A stretch of 64,000 bases of DNA from Platanthera guangdongensis (taxonomy: Eukaryota > Streptophyta > Magnoliopsida > Asparagales > Orchidaceae). The notes under the pieces are model-generated. The model had not been told where the DNA came from. It searched no databases and was given only the letters and a program-made list of their open reading frames with translations. The position numbers and the translations under genes were made by a program. The stretch spans positions 62,484,757 to 62,548,756 of the forward strand of contig CM077165.1 in NCBI GenBank assembly GCA_039583875.1. The letters are read 5' to 3'. Positions 34,481 to 45,950 of the stretch are shown piece after piece (position 1 is the stretch's first letter; each line of letters begins with the position of its first letter).

Positions 34481-34799
34481 GTTTGGTTTCGATGTAGACT
34501 TGCATGGGGTTGACGACCATAACCGAGGTATACTATGAATTTAGGCGATGACTCCGCTAGAGACGAGTTAGCTAATCTTGTGAGATGAAGTTGTGGCAGC
34601 CCTGCTCTTGATCATAATTAGTTTCAGTAGCAAAAATTTTACCCTGGTGTTTCATGGTTCAGGGGCTAGGCATACCCCCAACCAAAAATCAAGTGTGGAC
34701 GACATAGTTTAGAATGGTGCTATCAGTCATCTAAGGTCTATCATGCAATCTTTAAAGACTCAAAATGTGACATCGTAATCTCCTCGTGATCCCCAATCA

Positions 34800-35738
34800 A
34801 GGTTCACAACTCTTTAATTTGGCATTTATGGGTGGGTGAAAAGGTCTGCTTACAATAGAAGCATATGCCATTTCTTCCAAGGTCGTTCTATCTTGGATAG
34901 AATGGTGGTGTATAACAGAGTGGCTCTACGCCATAGTTGGTGGAAGTGGAGGCTTATGGTTTGGTTGATGAATGTTTAATGTGAGTGTCAAGGAGGGTGG
35001 TTGGGAGGTGATGGAAAGCTCGCAACCTACCGATGAGGTGGATGAGCCATGTAATTGACTGATGGTCAAAATTTAAATTCAACTTCTGTCAAGCGAGTTG
35101 TGTGTCGGTTTATGGAGGTGGGGTGGAGGTAGCAGAGATAGCACTTATGTGGGGATGGAGAGCCTGCATGAAGTAGACCTATTGTAATTTGATGGAAGAC
35201 CTAGAAGATGGGTGACATTCTTTATGAACTTGTTCAAATACTCATGAATTGTGTTGTATTGCTCCATGACTGTGGAGCTCTACCGCGTTGCTCGCGTAGC
35301 AATGGTTATAATATTGAACACGAGCTTGCATTAATGATGACCTAATTACGGATGGTGTAGACTAGTAAGCATCGGGGATAGTGTAGGGATCATACTGACA
35401 AGCGCAAGAGAGACTCGTTGGCCTTTAGGGATGCCATGGTTCTACAAGAATCGCTCAACACAAACTATAATCTCGTGGGATCCTTCTTATTGCAGTAAAG
35501 CGCATTGTGATGCTGGGACAAATGAGGAGCTACCTTGGTGGTGGTGTTCTGCCACATTAGGATTGATGGATCTTCCTAAGGTAGAGATCGTAAGATTGGG
35601 TGTGATTAGTGAAAATGCATAGAAATTGTTGCAGCATGCTGTTCTGGGAGTGATGGCACTCGCCGATGCACACTTCAGGGACATCATGGGGAGGACATAA
35701 TTCATCCACCAATTTTTTGATGATGCCAAATCGTTCAC
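34800..35738 (-). pseudogene. gag remnant of the old gypsy element
   Basis: The minus strand reads gag-like fragments (RFGIIKKLVDELCPPHDVPE and following, 35738-35487) with many stops. It ends with a knuckle-like CFYCKQTFSPTHKCQIKEL (about 34868-34812), the CX2CX8-9C/H pattern of Reina-type gag. Its place between the primer site and RT fits. Confidence 0.55.
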
Positions 35739-35861
35739 GGCTTAAGTGCATGACCTGATGGGTGTTATGGGTGAATGATGAGCAGTGCAAAATAAGATAT
35801 AGATGGGATTTTCAATGTGATTATTACACAGAGGCAACATGCGATATGGTAGGTTTGACCA

Positions 35862-36196
35862 TGTTACGACTACAACCGACTGTAGTTGATCGAGCAAGTG
35901 AGAGAAGAATTTTGGATAAGTAAATAGCGAGAGAAATTCACTGCTAGAGACTGATTAACTATCTTGGGCTCAATTCCTCATTCATTCAAAGTTAATTCAA
36001 CAAGGGTACATGTGTGCTCTTTGTAGTTCTTGTCCATCAGCCATACTTTGGAGATCACACAAGAAATCATAACTAAAAGCCTTAAGGAAACAAAATACAC
36101 TGAAATGCATAATCATGCTGTGGGGTCCTTCGTGGTCGTCAGGCCCAAGAGTATACTGGCCAAACCTTATTAGAAATTCTTTTGCTTTGACCCACA
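35862..36196 (-). repeat. 5' LTR of the old gypsy element
   Basis: It starts TGTTACGACTAC and ends GACCCACA. Just left, 'ggtttgaccatg' is a decayed primer site in minus orientation (intact form would read tctgatacca before TG). It is collinear with 21001-21323. Confidence 0.6.
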
Positions 36197-36887
36197 ATAA
36201 CGGATATCATATAGGTCTCTGGCATCTTTCCATTGAACATCAACTTCTATATATTAAACTGTATTGAATAATGTTGGCATTAGCAGTATATTGATAATAT
36301 GTAGTCTCCCAAAGGATATCCCATGAAGTGAGAAGAATCAGGGCCGCATTAGTTATTTTTTTTAATATGAATCTATTGATTAATAAAGTTTCTTGTTTGT
36401 CTTATTAGCCAAGCCTCTTAAAGGAGATATGTGCAACATGAGAGGCATCCTATATTGTAGACTTGCAATTGGCCTATTGTTGGGTGAGGGAACAAATCCT
36501 CTATTGGATTTTGGTGAGAGCATGCCACTCGAGGTTTAATGCAACTGACTATCTCTCTATGCTATCATCTCTTTATTATCGCAGTAGTAACAATTGGCCC
36601 GACTTATCATTTCCTATCACTGCACGTGGCCGATTTCTAAGATTTTTCCAGCACTTACTCTTTTAACCCGTATAAAATGCACAAAATGGTGGTCTCCATG
36701 TATGCCAATCTCGATTGTATAGGCCGTACCTTATCTGAGTAATACACCTTTTGCGTGGCATCCATGACCACGTCTCCCCTCTCATCATGGAGAGACTGAC
36801 ACCATCAGCTTTACCCATTTCCCCATGGCTCACTATCCCATCTCCCTCTGTCACTGCAACTACGTCCCTGCCATTAACTGTAAGGTT
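36197..36887 (+). other. Host intron-like DNA, no exon seen
   Basis: About 690 bases between two LTR elements, presumably SWC4 intron. The minus-strand ORF 36663-36854 resembles no family I know. I see no SANT-domain coding. Confidence 0.45.
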
Positions 36888-37716
36888 TGTTGGAGTATGC
36901 GTTCGACATTACTTAGTTTGAGAATGACAAATTCCTATTGTATTTGATCATTGTTTGTTTATAGTGTGCAAAAATAACAAGTATAATTCCCCTATCAGTG
37001 TGATGCGGATAATTGAAGACATTCTTTGGATTTGGCGATATCGCACGATAGAACACCATCACCAACAATAGCTCGGGTGATGTCAGCCTTGCATTAGCCA
37101 TGTCCCACACGATCTAGCCACGACGCGCATGTTTTTGCGATATCTCCAGGCAAAATACCTATCACCGGTGGTATCTCCACGGTTTGGCCACGATCACCGT
37201 TTCAATCAACCACAATCTCTTCGATGTGGGACACGTGGTAGCACAAGAAGATAACGTCAACGATATCATTATTGCCGGCGGTAGCGACATAGTTTTATAA
37301 AAAGCTGTGAATTCGTGGGATCAAGTTTACACCTCCTGGAGCTTTCATTCTCACGTACCCTCTGCCCATTCATCTCCGAATTCAGATAACTCCCAACTTC
37401 CTTCAAAGTTCAAGTGCAAAGAGGAGACTTTCGTGTGCTTCAACTCCGACGATCTTCACAGCGTTTCATCATCTCCTACAGAGTTCTGCACTAGAGGGAG
37501 TTTTTAAATTCAGATTTCATTTTGTATTCTTTCTTTATTTTTGTGATGGTAGAGAATTCACTGTCTTGTGAGTAGCGATTAGGTCCTTGTGCGGCTTATT
37601 AGGTAATTCGCTGCTTTGTGTGTAGCGACCAGGCCTATGTGAGATCTAGGGGGAGGCTAGATGTCGTTTCTAAGAAGAGATATGCTATAGCCGGACTGTC
37701 CTTGGGAGGACTGGTG
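36888..37716 (+). repeat. 5' LTR of the SIRE-like element, first part
   Basis: It matches 55222-55821 and 57076-57320 over its length. It contains a TATA-like TTTATAAAAA near 37293 and several TATCGCC/GGCGATA quasi-palindromes (37032-37290). It is interrupted by an RTE LINE fragment and resumes at 46039. Confidence 0.85.
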
Positions 37717-37721
37717 AGTAT

Positions 37722-38320
37722 ATGGAGATTAAATTTAGCAGTACAAGAAGGACAGACGACTTCGTTATTAAGTTGGGTGATCAAGATATTTCCCATAGTG
37801 AGTGTTTTAAATATCTTGGATCAATAGTTCAAAAAGACGGAGGTATTGATAAGGATGTGACACATAGAATCCATGCGGGTTGGTTGAAGTGGAGAGGCGC
37901 ATCAGGGATCTTATCTGATCGTAAAGTACCACTAAAATTGAAAGGAAAAATTTATCGTACTGCAATTAGACCCACGATGCTCTATGGTTTTGAGTGTTGG
38001 GCAGTGAATTGTGTACATGAGCCAAAAATGAGAGTTGCGGAGATGAGAATGCTTCGGTGGATTTGTGGACACACGAGATTGGATAAAATTCAGAATGAAA
38101 GTATCAGGGATAATACAGGAGTAGCAACAATTGCAGAGAAGATGCGAGAAGCTCGTCTAAGATGGTTTGGACACGTACAAAGGAGACCATTAGAGGCACC
38201 TGTTAGGCGTTGTGAGAGTCTAGTCACTAGGCATGCTAAACGAGGGAGGGGTAGAGCAATAAAGACTTGGAATGAAACTATAAGGAAAGACATGATGCAC
38301 TTAGGCGTTAGTGACAATAT
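37722..38320 (+). pseudogene. RTE LINE reverse transcriptase C-terminus
   Basis: It reads MEIKFSSTRRTDDFVIKLGD, FKYLGSIVQKDGGIDKDV, RTAIRPTMLYGFECWAVN, RMLRWICGHTRLDKIQNESI, EKMREARLRWFGHVQRRP and RGRAIKTWNETIRKDM. This is the thumb/C-terminal region of plant RTE-clade RT. Everything upstream (endonuclease, palm with catalytic Asp) is missing through 5' truncation. The frame then runs into the inserted LTR, so the last ~50 codons of the longer ORF (to 38477) are foreign. Confidence 0.88.
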
Positions 38321-40156
38321 TGTTAACCCAGAAATCGGTGATCCCTCCCAAGGTGGCCAGCTTGCTAGTCGCGGCCTGCTCCAAGTTCCCCCTGGAGGTC
38401 GCGACAAGTCCAAGGATGGGTGGACAGACTTCTTTGTCCGCTCAGGCCGCGCGGCTAGGGCGGTCTCCCCGGTCTGACCGCCCAGGTCGCGCAGCAGCGC
38501 TTGTTCTGCAGGGGCTGCAGACTGCTTCCTCAGATGCCCCTGCAGGCCGCGCGGTTTGATCAGCTAACCACGCCCTGGTTCTCTTCATTCCGACAGGTGG
38601 ACCACCCAACCAACTGTGGCGGGCTCGCATCGCCATCCGCACAGACCGCCACATCACCAGGCGACCTGCCTCCAGGTCTCCCAAAGCCACGAACTTCAGG
38701 TCGCCGATCAGGCGACAACTCTCCAATCGCCCGCCACCGAGTGCGACCTGCTTCGCCTCGCTCTTCCCGGCAGACGGCTTCCCGCCTTCAGCAAAGGCGG
38801 CGACCTGCTCCTTCAGTCTGCCAGGTCGCCCCGTCGACCAGCTCATCCACTTGTAGTTCGCGGACTCGATCTCAGTCCGCCAAGGAGCGTGGACTTGCTC
38901 CTCTCCGCCAACTCATCCTGTCCTCCGCGGGCTTGGCAGACTAGTTATGTCATTCAACCCTTCAATCCGCCTGACGGACTCCAGTAGGAAGGCGACCTGC
39001 TTTATCCAGTCCGCCAGGTCGCCAAACTCACCATGCAACAAGCCTCTAGCAGAGGCGGACTCGTCTCGTCCGCCGCGGGCTGGGCGGACTCTCCCAGTCC
39101 GCCACTTGGCCCTGCAGCTTTCCACAAGGCACCCTTCCCTGCAGCAGAGGCGGACTCGCTTTGCAGTCCGCCGCTCAGCTTTCCGGCCTCTTACCAGCAA
39201 GAGGCAGACAACTCTTCAGCCTGCATACCTTGGCGCGGGCTCGCTCAGAACAACATAAGCGGTTTCGTCCCAGTCCGCCAATAGTAAGATCAGCTCCAGA
39301 AGACAAGTTCCCAGACCGCGGGGCCTGAGGCGGACTCCGCGGACTCAACATCCTGCTCGCACAACTTACCGGCTCACCGGGGGTGACGTTACCAAAAGCC
39401 GTTACCTCCTCGGGCCTATAAATAGACCCCCATACCTCTTGTTTGGGGACATGGACATCGACATCGACATCGACACACGCTCAAGGACAGCCGACGACAA
39501 GCTCAAGGCATCAATCCCTGCGGACTCCTATTCTCAGCCCGCACGACTTCCTCAGCAGTCCTCTCTTCCTGATCGCGCAGTCTGCTCGGCTTACTTCAGC
39601 GAGTTGCGGGATCAGTTAACCGCGCGGCCTGCCGACCTGTCTTCTCAGTCCGTGCGGCCTTCTCTAGCACCTTCTTTCCTTAACCGCCTGCTTCCCACTT
39701 TGTACCCTTTATTTGCTTTCCATGTAAAGGTGCAACTCAAGCTGTAACACTGAATATTAATCAAAGGAAAGCCCGTCACAATAGTGACATTTAAGCCGCG
39801 GTGGGCGAAGTCTGCTGTTGCCGCTGGTAGAGGCCCCCTCTTCTTCTCAGCTCAACTCTCTCGGCATCAACCTGCAAATACCAACCGTCAAAGTAACCGT
39901 CTGCTCGGCAGTTCTTGATCAACCTTCCCTGCCATCTCCGCACTCGGATCAACTTCCTCCTCTCCTCTATCCCCGCAACCCTTGATCAAGCGTTTGCTCC
40001 ACTCTCGAGCACTCAGAAGTTTTTCCTCTCCTCTATCCCCGCAACCTTCAACCTCATCACCTCATCACCTTGCCTGTGAGACCGAACACACCCGTTAGCT
40101 GCTGGTGCCCGCGGCTCCCCTCTCCTCCTCTACTCTCCTGTTTCCGCGCATCAACA
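38321..40156 (+). repeat. 5' LTR of the gag-only element
   Basis: 1836 bp. It carries many GGCGGACT/AGTCCGCC inverted motifs (38520-39290), the TATA box TATAAATA at 39417-39424 and a 'gacatc' hexamer repeat just after it (39449-39474). ORFs crossing it (38442-39284) are composition artefacts that break between the two LTR copies. Confidence 0.92.
39417..39424 (+). promoter_or_regulatory. TATA box of the gag-only element
   Basis: CCTATAAATAGACCC in a conserved context, identical at 45218-45225 in the 3' LTR. It divides the LTR into a 1.1-kb GC-rich U3 and a 0.7-kb R/U5. Confidence 0.75.
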
Positions 40157-40274
40157 GTTAACACACGACCTTCAGATACGAACAGACGGTGAAAACCGAC
40201 AGTTAGTCATATCAGATCATCAATCAGCTGAGAACTTTTCTCTAAGTCCTGGTGAGGACTCACTCTGGGAAGCC

Positions 40275-41861
40275 TTGGAGCAATCACACCATGAAAATGC
40301 TCAACAATTTCATGCAATCAACCGAACTCTTGCTGCAATCACGCAGCGATTAGAGACACAATCTGCAGCAGCTCCAGTTCCTCCAGTCAATCCAACGCCA
40401 ATATTGGAGAATCAGCAAGCCTATCCTTCGTCTTACCCGTCGGTCTGTCCTCCTCCTTACACACCAACCTTTCCGCAAGGGCCTGCAGCCCCTTTGCGGC
40501 CTCAAAATGATGTTTTTGCAGCTCGTCAAAACTTCTTCCGGAAAGCAGCCCGGGGAAGTCCAGCAAGATTTTTGAACTTTCAGGGAAGTCATCCTTACCC
40601 ATCAGTTCCTGCCTTTGCTCCTCCTACATCAGCTTTTCCCTTCTATCCTCCTGCTCCTTTTGCAGCTACAACTTATGCTCCCTTCTTTCCTTATGCTGTA
40701 GGGGAGCAGAAAGAGCCGTCACCGTTTTCAGAGAATGTTCGACATGAACCAACTCCAGCTAATTTCAGAGAGTCGCAGTTACCAATCTACACTGGAGAGA
40801 CTGATCCAATGAAGCACCTTCAAGCTTTTGAATCAGCCGTAGCTCTCAAGACTCTCTCAGATGCTACCAAGTGCAAGCTCCTTGTAACAACCTTTGATGA
40901 ACAAGTGAGGAATTGGTTCTATGGCTTGCGTCCTCAGTTCATCACTTCCTTTGTTGATCTGCGATGGGAGTTCATGCTCAGATTTTCTACTTCAACAAAG
41001 AGAAAGGGCGGACCAGAAGCCCTCTTTGAGATCAGGGAACGTGAGAACGAAACTTGGTCTCAGTTTATAGATCGATTTCAGAAAGAGATCTTGGACATTG
41101 AGATCGTTGATCAAGAAATGTACCAGGTGGCTCTAATACACGGTCTTCGTGAAGGTCCGCTCAAGTTTGAAGCTAATGTCCGTGCACCAAGAACATATCA
41201 AGAGTTGATTGGCCTAGCCAACTCATATATTCGAGGTGAAAAGAGCAACCCCGGCTTCATCTCCAGGCTTATAGCAGAGAAAGATCCTTCTTCTTACAAG
41301 CAACCTCCAAGGTCTCCTCGGAAAGATTTCTCATCCCACTCAAGGAAGGGAAGAAGATTTCAACGTCATCGACACTCCTTCCCGGACCATGATCGTGCCC
41401 AAGATCAATTGCTACTACTACCAGCTCTATCTTCACAAACAGCCTCGGTTCATCAGCAGCAAGATGATAACTTGCAAGAGTTTGAACTGGACGAGGCCAT
41501 GCAAGAAGTAAGTCAAGTCATGAAGGATAGGGCTAACTACAAGAGGCCTTATCGACCAGCTGATCAAAGATCTAAAGAATTAGATCCATACTGCGAATTC
41601 CATAGAGAACAAGGGCATTCAACTGAAAACTGCCGAGCACTTCGTCAACTGGTACAAATGATGTTAAGGCAGGGTAAGATGCGTGACCTGCTCCCCAAAG
41701 ATGATCACTCTGATCCATCAACTTCAAAAGGCAAAGAGGTTGCAGACACTCCTTGTTGCTCAAAAGGAGTGAGCCAAATCAGCGAATACCCTGACCTCAT
41801 TATTAACAATACCTACGATGCCCATGACGAGGGCAAGCTCGGAAGACTATTCGGAGGTTAA
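40275..41861 (+). CDS. Gag protein (Tat/Retand-like) of the gag-only element
   Basis: The frame is open without an ATG from the LTR edge (about 40150) to 41861. 40275 is a TTG, so the true start is unclear. Residues 1-150 are Pro/Ala-rich. The capsid domain lies about residues 160-330 (LPIYTGETDPMKHLQAFESA, CKLLVTTFDEQVRNWFYGL, ITSFVDLRWEFMLRF, SQFIDRFQKEILDIE). A basic linker and a zinc-knuckle-like CEFHREQGHSTENC (about residue 438) follow, then RQLVQMMLRQGKMRDL. Gag builds the virus-like particle. The uninterrupted 528 codons contrast with every other retroelement gene here. It stops at 41861 with no protease frame after it. Confidence 0.85.
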   Translation: MEQSHHENAQQFHAINRTLAAITQRLETQSAAAPVPPVNPTPILENQQAYPSSYPSVCPPPYTPTFPQGPAAPLRPQNDVFAARQNFFRKAARGSPARFLNFQGSHPYPSVPAFAPPTSAFPFYPPAPFAATTYAPFFPYAVGEQKEPSPFSENVRHEPTPANFRESQLPIYTGETDPMKHLQAFESAVALKTLSDATKCKLLVTTFDEQVRNWFYGLRPQFITSFVDLRWEFMLRFSTSTKRKGGPEALFEIRERENETWSQFIDRFQKEILDIEIVDQEMYQVALIHGLREGPLKFEANVRAPRTYQELIGLANSYIRGEKSNPGFISRLIAEKDPSSYKQPPRSPRKDFSSHSRKGRRFQRHRHSFPDHDRAQDQLLLLPALSSQTASVHQQQDDNLQEFELDEAMQEVSQVMKDRANYKRPYRPADQRSKELDPYCEFHREQGHSTENCRALRQLVQMMLRQGKMRDLLPKDDHSDPSTSKGKEVADTPCCSKGVSQISEYPDLIINNTYDAHDEGKLGRLFGG

Positions 41862-43109
41862 AAGGACATCACAGCTCCTCAAAGCACCTCGCAACCATTG
41901 CCAGTTACTCTTTACTTTACATGTTTCAAACATTTTCTTTCTAAAAGCACTTCTAAATGTTCATGCATTTCAATAAAGTTTACGTCAGAGATCCCGTACT
42001 GACACATTTCCCTTTTTGGAATGCTTCTTCCTCCATTTTCTCTTTTCCAACGAGATCACTGAACCACCGAGACGTCGCCGAGTCTTGCTATAGGCCCCCT
42101 CGAGATTGGACTCCGGCGTAAGGCCACAACGACCACATATCGCGGGGAGTGTTCGCATATGTGTAGTGGGAGCTGTCCAACTCTCATGCGGTGGAATACG
42201 GGACTTCGGATCCTGGCCGGTATCTGACACAAAGCAGTTATCAAGGGAGGTCTCATGTGTTAGCTCTGCTACGCTTCACAAAGGATACGTTACAGTTACG
42301 ATGATCTTTATTTGACAAACAGTGACGATCAAGCATAGCCTTGTCTCTTCAATCATCTCACAACTGTGATGGCCGAATACTCTATGGTACTCTCAATCCG
42401 TGCTTTCGCGGGGCCCATAACTCCGCTGATCTTTCCACAGACCAGCAATGTTAAAAACCACTTGACGCATCTAGTCTCATTGATCAGCAATGTTGTAACC
42501 CGAGGCATGAGAGCAGTGTATCTAACGATCCTTCTCGGGATTTCCTATGCTTTTCTCTTTTGTGCCCTTCTTAAGGATGCGCGGACAGCCCGCTCTAAGT
42601 AGGACTATACTCAAAATGACCTTTCTCGGGCAAGCGATGCATAAGTTCCACAGGTGATCTCCTGTGGCAGCATCCGACCTTTCTTGGTCATCTCCGAGTA
42701 TAGACCTCTTTTTATCAACTGTCTCTTTCACAGGTTAACAGGTTAAATCCGACCTATCAAAAGGATTTGCAACATTCATTTTGCTTACGCTCGTCTTATA
42801 TGCATTGCTTGCGTGAAACTCTATCAGATGATGATTTACAAGCTCTCTATTACTCTTATCAAATGTTAATAACATCAATCATTGATCAATGAATTTGGTT
42901 CTCCTTGATTGACAAGTCATATTATTGGAGTCTAATTAAGATTTTTTCTTCTTATTGATCTGGACTTCATATTAAAGATTTCATGTCTAATCTCGCGAAA
43001 AGATCACTATCGTGGTTTGGTCTTCATTCGGTTATTAGCAGAATTCTTCAGACATTCCTTCTGCTATTCGATCACACCTACCTTATCATATCAGCAGTTA
43101 GCATTCGCA
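41862..43109 (+). other. Non-coding interior of the gag-only element
   Basis: No ORF with recognisable domains. It stands where pol would be. I see no RT or integrase remnant in either strand. Confidence 0.6.
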
Positions 43110-43880
43110 AGTTTCGTCCAGGTACTTGCAGCTTGGTTCATCATATCATATCCGTTTCGTACTCTTCATTTTGTAGATATTAGCAGATATTAGCAGATAT
43201 TTGCAAGTTACATACAGGTACTTGCAACCTACTTTTCTTTTATATCTGCTGCTCACTTTTCTTTTTACAGTGATTAGCAGGTATTTGCAAGTCCCCTTCA
43301 GGTACTTGCCACTTACTTTTATATGATATATCTGCTGCTCACTTTTCTTTTTTTGCAGTGATTAGCAGGTATTTGCAAGTCCCCTTCAAGTACTTGCCGC
43401 TTACTTTTATATGATATATCTGCTGCTCACTTTTCTTTTTTGCAGTGATTAGCAGGTATTTGCAAGTCCCCTTCAGGTACTTGCCGCTTACTTTTATATG
43501 ATATATCTGCTGCTCACTTTTCTTTTTGCAGTGATTAACAGATATTTGCAAGTTTCATCTAGATACTTGCAGCTTACTTTACTTTCATATCTGCTTCTAA
43601 CTTCTCTTTTGCATAGGTTAGCAGATACCTGCAAGTTCCATGCAGGTACTTGCAACTTACTTACTTTCATATCCGTCTCTAACTTCTTTTTTGCAGAAAC
43701 TAGCAGACGCTTGCAAGTCCCATTCAGGTACTTGCAACTCATTTTTCTTTCACGCATACCGCTTACTCTTCCTTTTGCAGAGGATAACAGGTGCTTGCAA
43801 GCCTCTATCAGGTACTTGCAAGTTATTATTCTTCTATGCCTTTCTCTCATATTTGTTTTGCAGAGCTCAGTGGAAGACAC
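43110..43880 (+). repeat. Tandem array of ~88-bp units with splice-like signals
   Basis: About nine units have the order: pyrimidine tract, TTGCAG, 'tgattagcag', 'gtatttgcaagtccccttcag', 'gtacttgccgcttac'. Units 3-6 are most alike (43270-43535); the outer ones are diverged. Both strands give long ORFs here only because the period leaves some frames open. Not CRISPR: the units are contiguous without unique spacers. Confidence 0.9.
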
Positions 43881-44119
43881 TCACGTCTTCTCCATTTTGC
43901 AAAGGCAACTCAGGTACACACAAGTTGCACCCTCCTTATTTGCCCACATTAACTTTTCCTTTACAGGAAAAAGATAAGCATTCGTAAATTCCTTCTAAGG
44001 AGAGACATCAGGTTCTATCTCTCCTTGCCTTCTCCTTTTTCTAAGGGGTGCATCACGATTTTCGTTGGTCTCCTACTTTTTTGAAGTTCCCTTTGGAACT
44101 TTAAAAAGTGCGGGGATTA
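43881..44119 (+). other. End of the interior of the gag-only element, with polypurine tract
   Basis: Degenerate array remnants, then 'aaaaagtgcggggatta' directly before TGTTAACCC. This is the presumed plus-strand primer. Confidence 0.6.
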
Positions 44120-45950
44120 TGTTAACCCAGAAATCGGTGATCCCTCCCAAGGTGGCCAGCTTGGTAGTCGCGGTCTGCTACAGGTTCCCCCTAGAGGTCG
44201 TGACAAGTCCAAGGATGGGCGGACATACTTCTCTGTCCGCTCAGGCCGCGCGGCTAGGGCGGTCTCCCCGGTCTGACCGCCTAGGTCGCGCAGCAGCACT
44301 TATTCTGCAGGGGCTGCGGACTGCTTCCTCAGTCCGCCCCTGCAGGCCGCGCGGTTTGATCAGCTAACCGCACCCTAGTTCTTTTCGTTCCGACAGGTGG
44401 ACCATCCAACCAACTGTGGCGGACTCGCATCGCCATCCGCACAGACCGCCACATCACCAGGAGACCTGCCTCCAGGTCGCCCAAAACCACGAACTTCAGG
44501 TCGCCGATCAGGCGAAAACTCTCCAGATGGCCCACCACCGGGTGCGACCTGCTCCGCCTCGCTCTGCCCGACAGACGACGACCCTCCTTCAGCAAAGGCG
44601 GCGACCTGCTCCTTCAGTCCGCCGGGTCGCCCCGTGGACCAGCTCATCCACTTGCAGTTTGCGGACTCGATCTCAGTCCGCCAAGGAGCGTGGACTTTCT
44701 CCTCTCCTCCAACTCATTCTGTCCGCCGCGGGCTTGGCGGACTCGTTATGCCATTCAACCCTTCAATCCGCCTGACGGACTCCAGTAGGAAGGCGACCTG
44801 CTTTATCCAGTCCACCAGGTCGCCAACCTCACCATACAATAAGCTTCCAGCAGAGGCGGACTCGTCTCGTCCGCCGCGTGCTGGGCGGACTCACCCAGTC
44901 CGCCACTTGGCCCTCCAGCTTTCCACCAGGCACCCTTCCCTGCAGTAGAGGCGGGCTCGCTTTGCAGTCCGCCGCTCAGCTTTCCGGCCTCTTCCCAGCA
45001 AGAGGCGGACAACTCTTCAGCCCGCATACCTTGGCGCGGGCTCGCTCAAAACAGCAGAAGCGGACTCGTCCCAGTCCGCCAACAGCAAGATCAGCTCCAG
45101 AAGGCAAGTTCCCAGACCGCGCGGCCTGGCGCGGAATCCGCGGACTCAACATCCTGCTCGCACAACTTACCGGCTCACCGGGGGTGACGTTACCAAAAGC
45201 CGTTACCTCCTCGGGCCTATAAATAGACCCCCATACCTCTCGTTTGGGGACATGGACATCGACATCGACACACGCTCGAGGACAGCCGACGACAAGCTCA
45301 AGGCATCAACCCCTGCAGACTCCTCTTCTCAGCCCGCACGACTTCCTCAGCAGTCCTCTCTGCCTGATCGCGCAGTCCGCTCGGCTTACTTCAGCGAGCT
45401 GCGGGATCAGTTAACCGCGCGACCTGCCGACCTGTCTTCTCAGTCCGCGCGGCCTTCTCTGGCACCTTCTTTCCTTAACCGCCAGCTTCCCCCTTTGTAC
45501 CATTTATTTGCTTTCGATATAAAGGTGCAACTCAAGTTGTAACATTGAATATTAACCAAAGGAAAGCCCGTCACAAGAGTGACATTTAAGCTGCGGCGGA
45601 CGAAGTTTACTGTTGCCGCTGCTAGCGGCCCCTTCTTCTTCTCAGCTCAACTTTCTCGGCATCAACCTGCAAATACCAACCGTCAAAGTAACCGTCTGCT
45701 CAGCAGTTCCTGATCAACCTTCCCTGCCATCTCCGCACTCGGATCAACTCCTCCTCTCCTCTATCCCCGCAACCCTTGATCAAGCATTTGCTCCACTCTC
45801 GAGCACTCTGAAGCTTTTCCTCTCCTCTATCCCCGCAACCTTCAACCTCATCACCTCATCACCTTGCCTGTGAGACCGAACACACCCGTTAGCTGTAGGT
45901 GCCCACGGCTCCCCTCTCCTCCTCTACTCTCCTGTTTCCGCGCATCAACA
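44120..45950 (+). repeat. 3' LTR of the gag-only element
   Basis: 1831 bp, collinear with the 5' LTR with scattered differences, including one fewer 'gacatc' hexamer. It ends CATCAACA directly before the AATAT duplication. Confidence 0.92.

Larger units (their letters stand above)
21001..36196 (-). mobile_element. Old Reina-like Ty3/gypsy element, minus strand, split by nested insertions
   Basis: Diverged LTRs lie at 21001-21323 and 35862-36196. On the minus strand gag (35738-34800), protease/RT (34325-33563), RNase H (23058-22675) and integrase (22461-21995) occur in normal gypsy order. The element is cut between RT and RNase H by the hAT-type element 23288-33460, which contains a copia element. 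All genes are riddled with stops. This is the oldest insertion in the SWC4 intron. Confidence 0.8.
38321..45950 (+). mobile_element. Gag-only non-autonomous LTR retrotransposon (TR-GAG type, Tat-like gag)
   Basis: LTRs are at 38321-40156 and 44120-45950 (TGTTAACCC...CATCAACA). The 5-bp target duplication AATAT is perfect (38316-38320, 45951-45955). A purine-rich tract (aaaaagtgcggggatta) precedes the 3' LTR. The interior codes only for gag (to 41861); the remaining 2.2 kb is non-coding and holds a tandem array (43110-43880). No canonical iMet primer site follows the 5' LTR. Elements with LTRs and gag but no pol are known in plants as TR-GAGs and depend on partners. Confidence 0.9.

Noticed and set aside
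36663..36854. Short minus-strand ORF in the presumed SWC4 intron, tested as an exon or copia remnant
   Set aside because: No SANT-domain or integrase motif could be matched with confidence.
38442..39284. Several 80-147-codon ORFs on both strands
   Set aside because: They lie wholly in a GC-rich LTR. The matching ORFs in the 3' LTR have different boundaries, as expected for non-coding sequence.
43110..43880. Regular repeats reminiscent of a CRISPR array
   Set aside because: Units are contiguous ~88-bp tandem copies with no unique spacers, in a plant retrotransposon.
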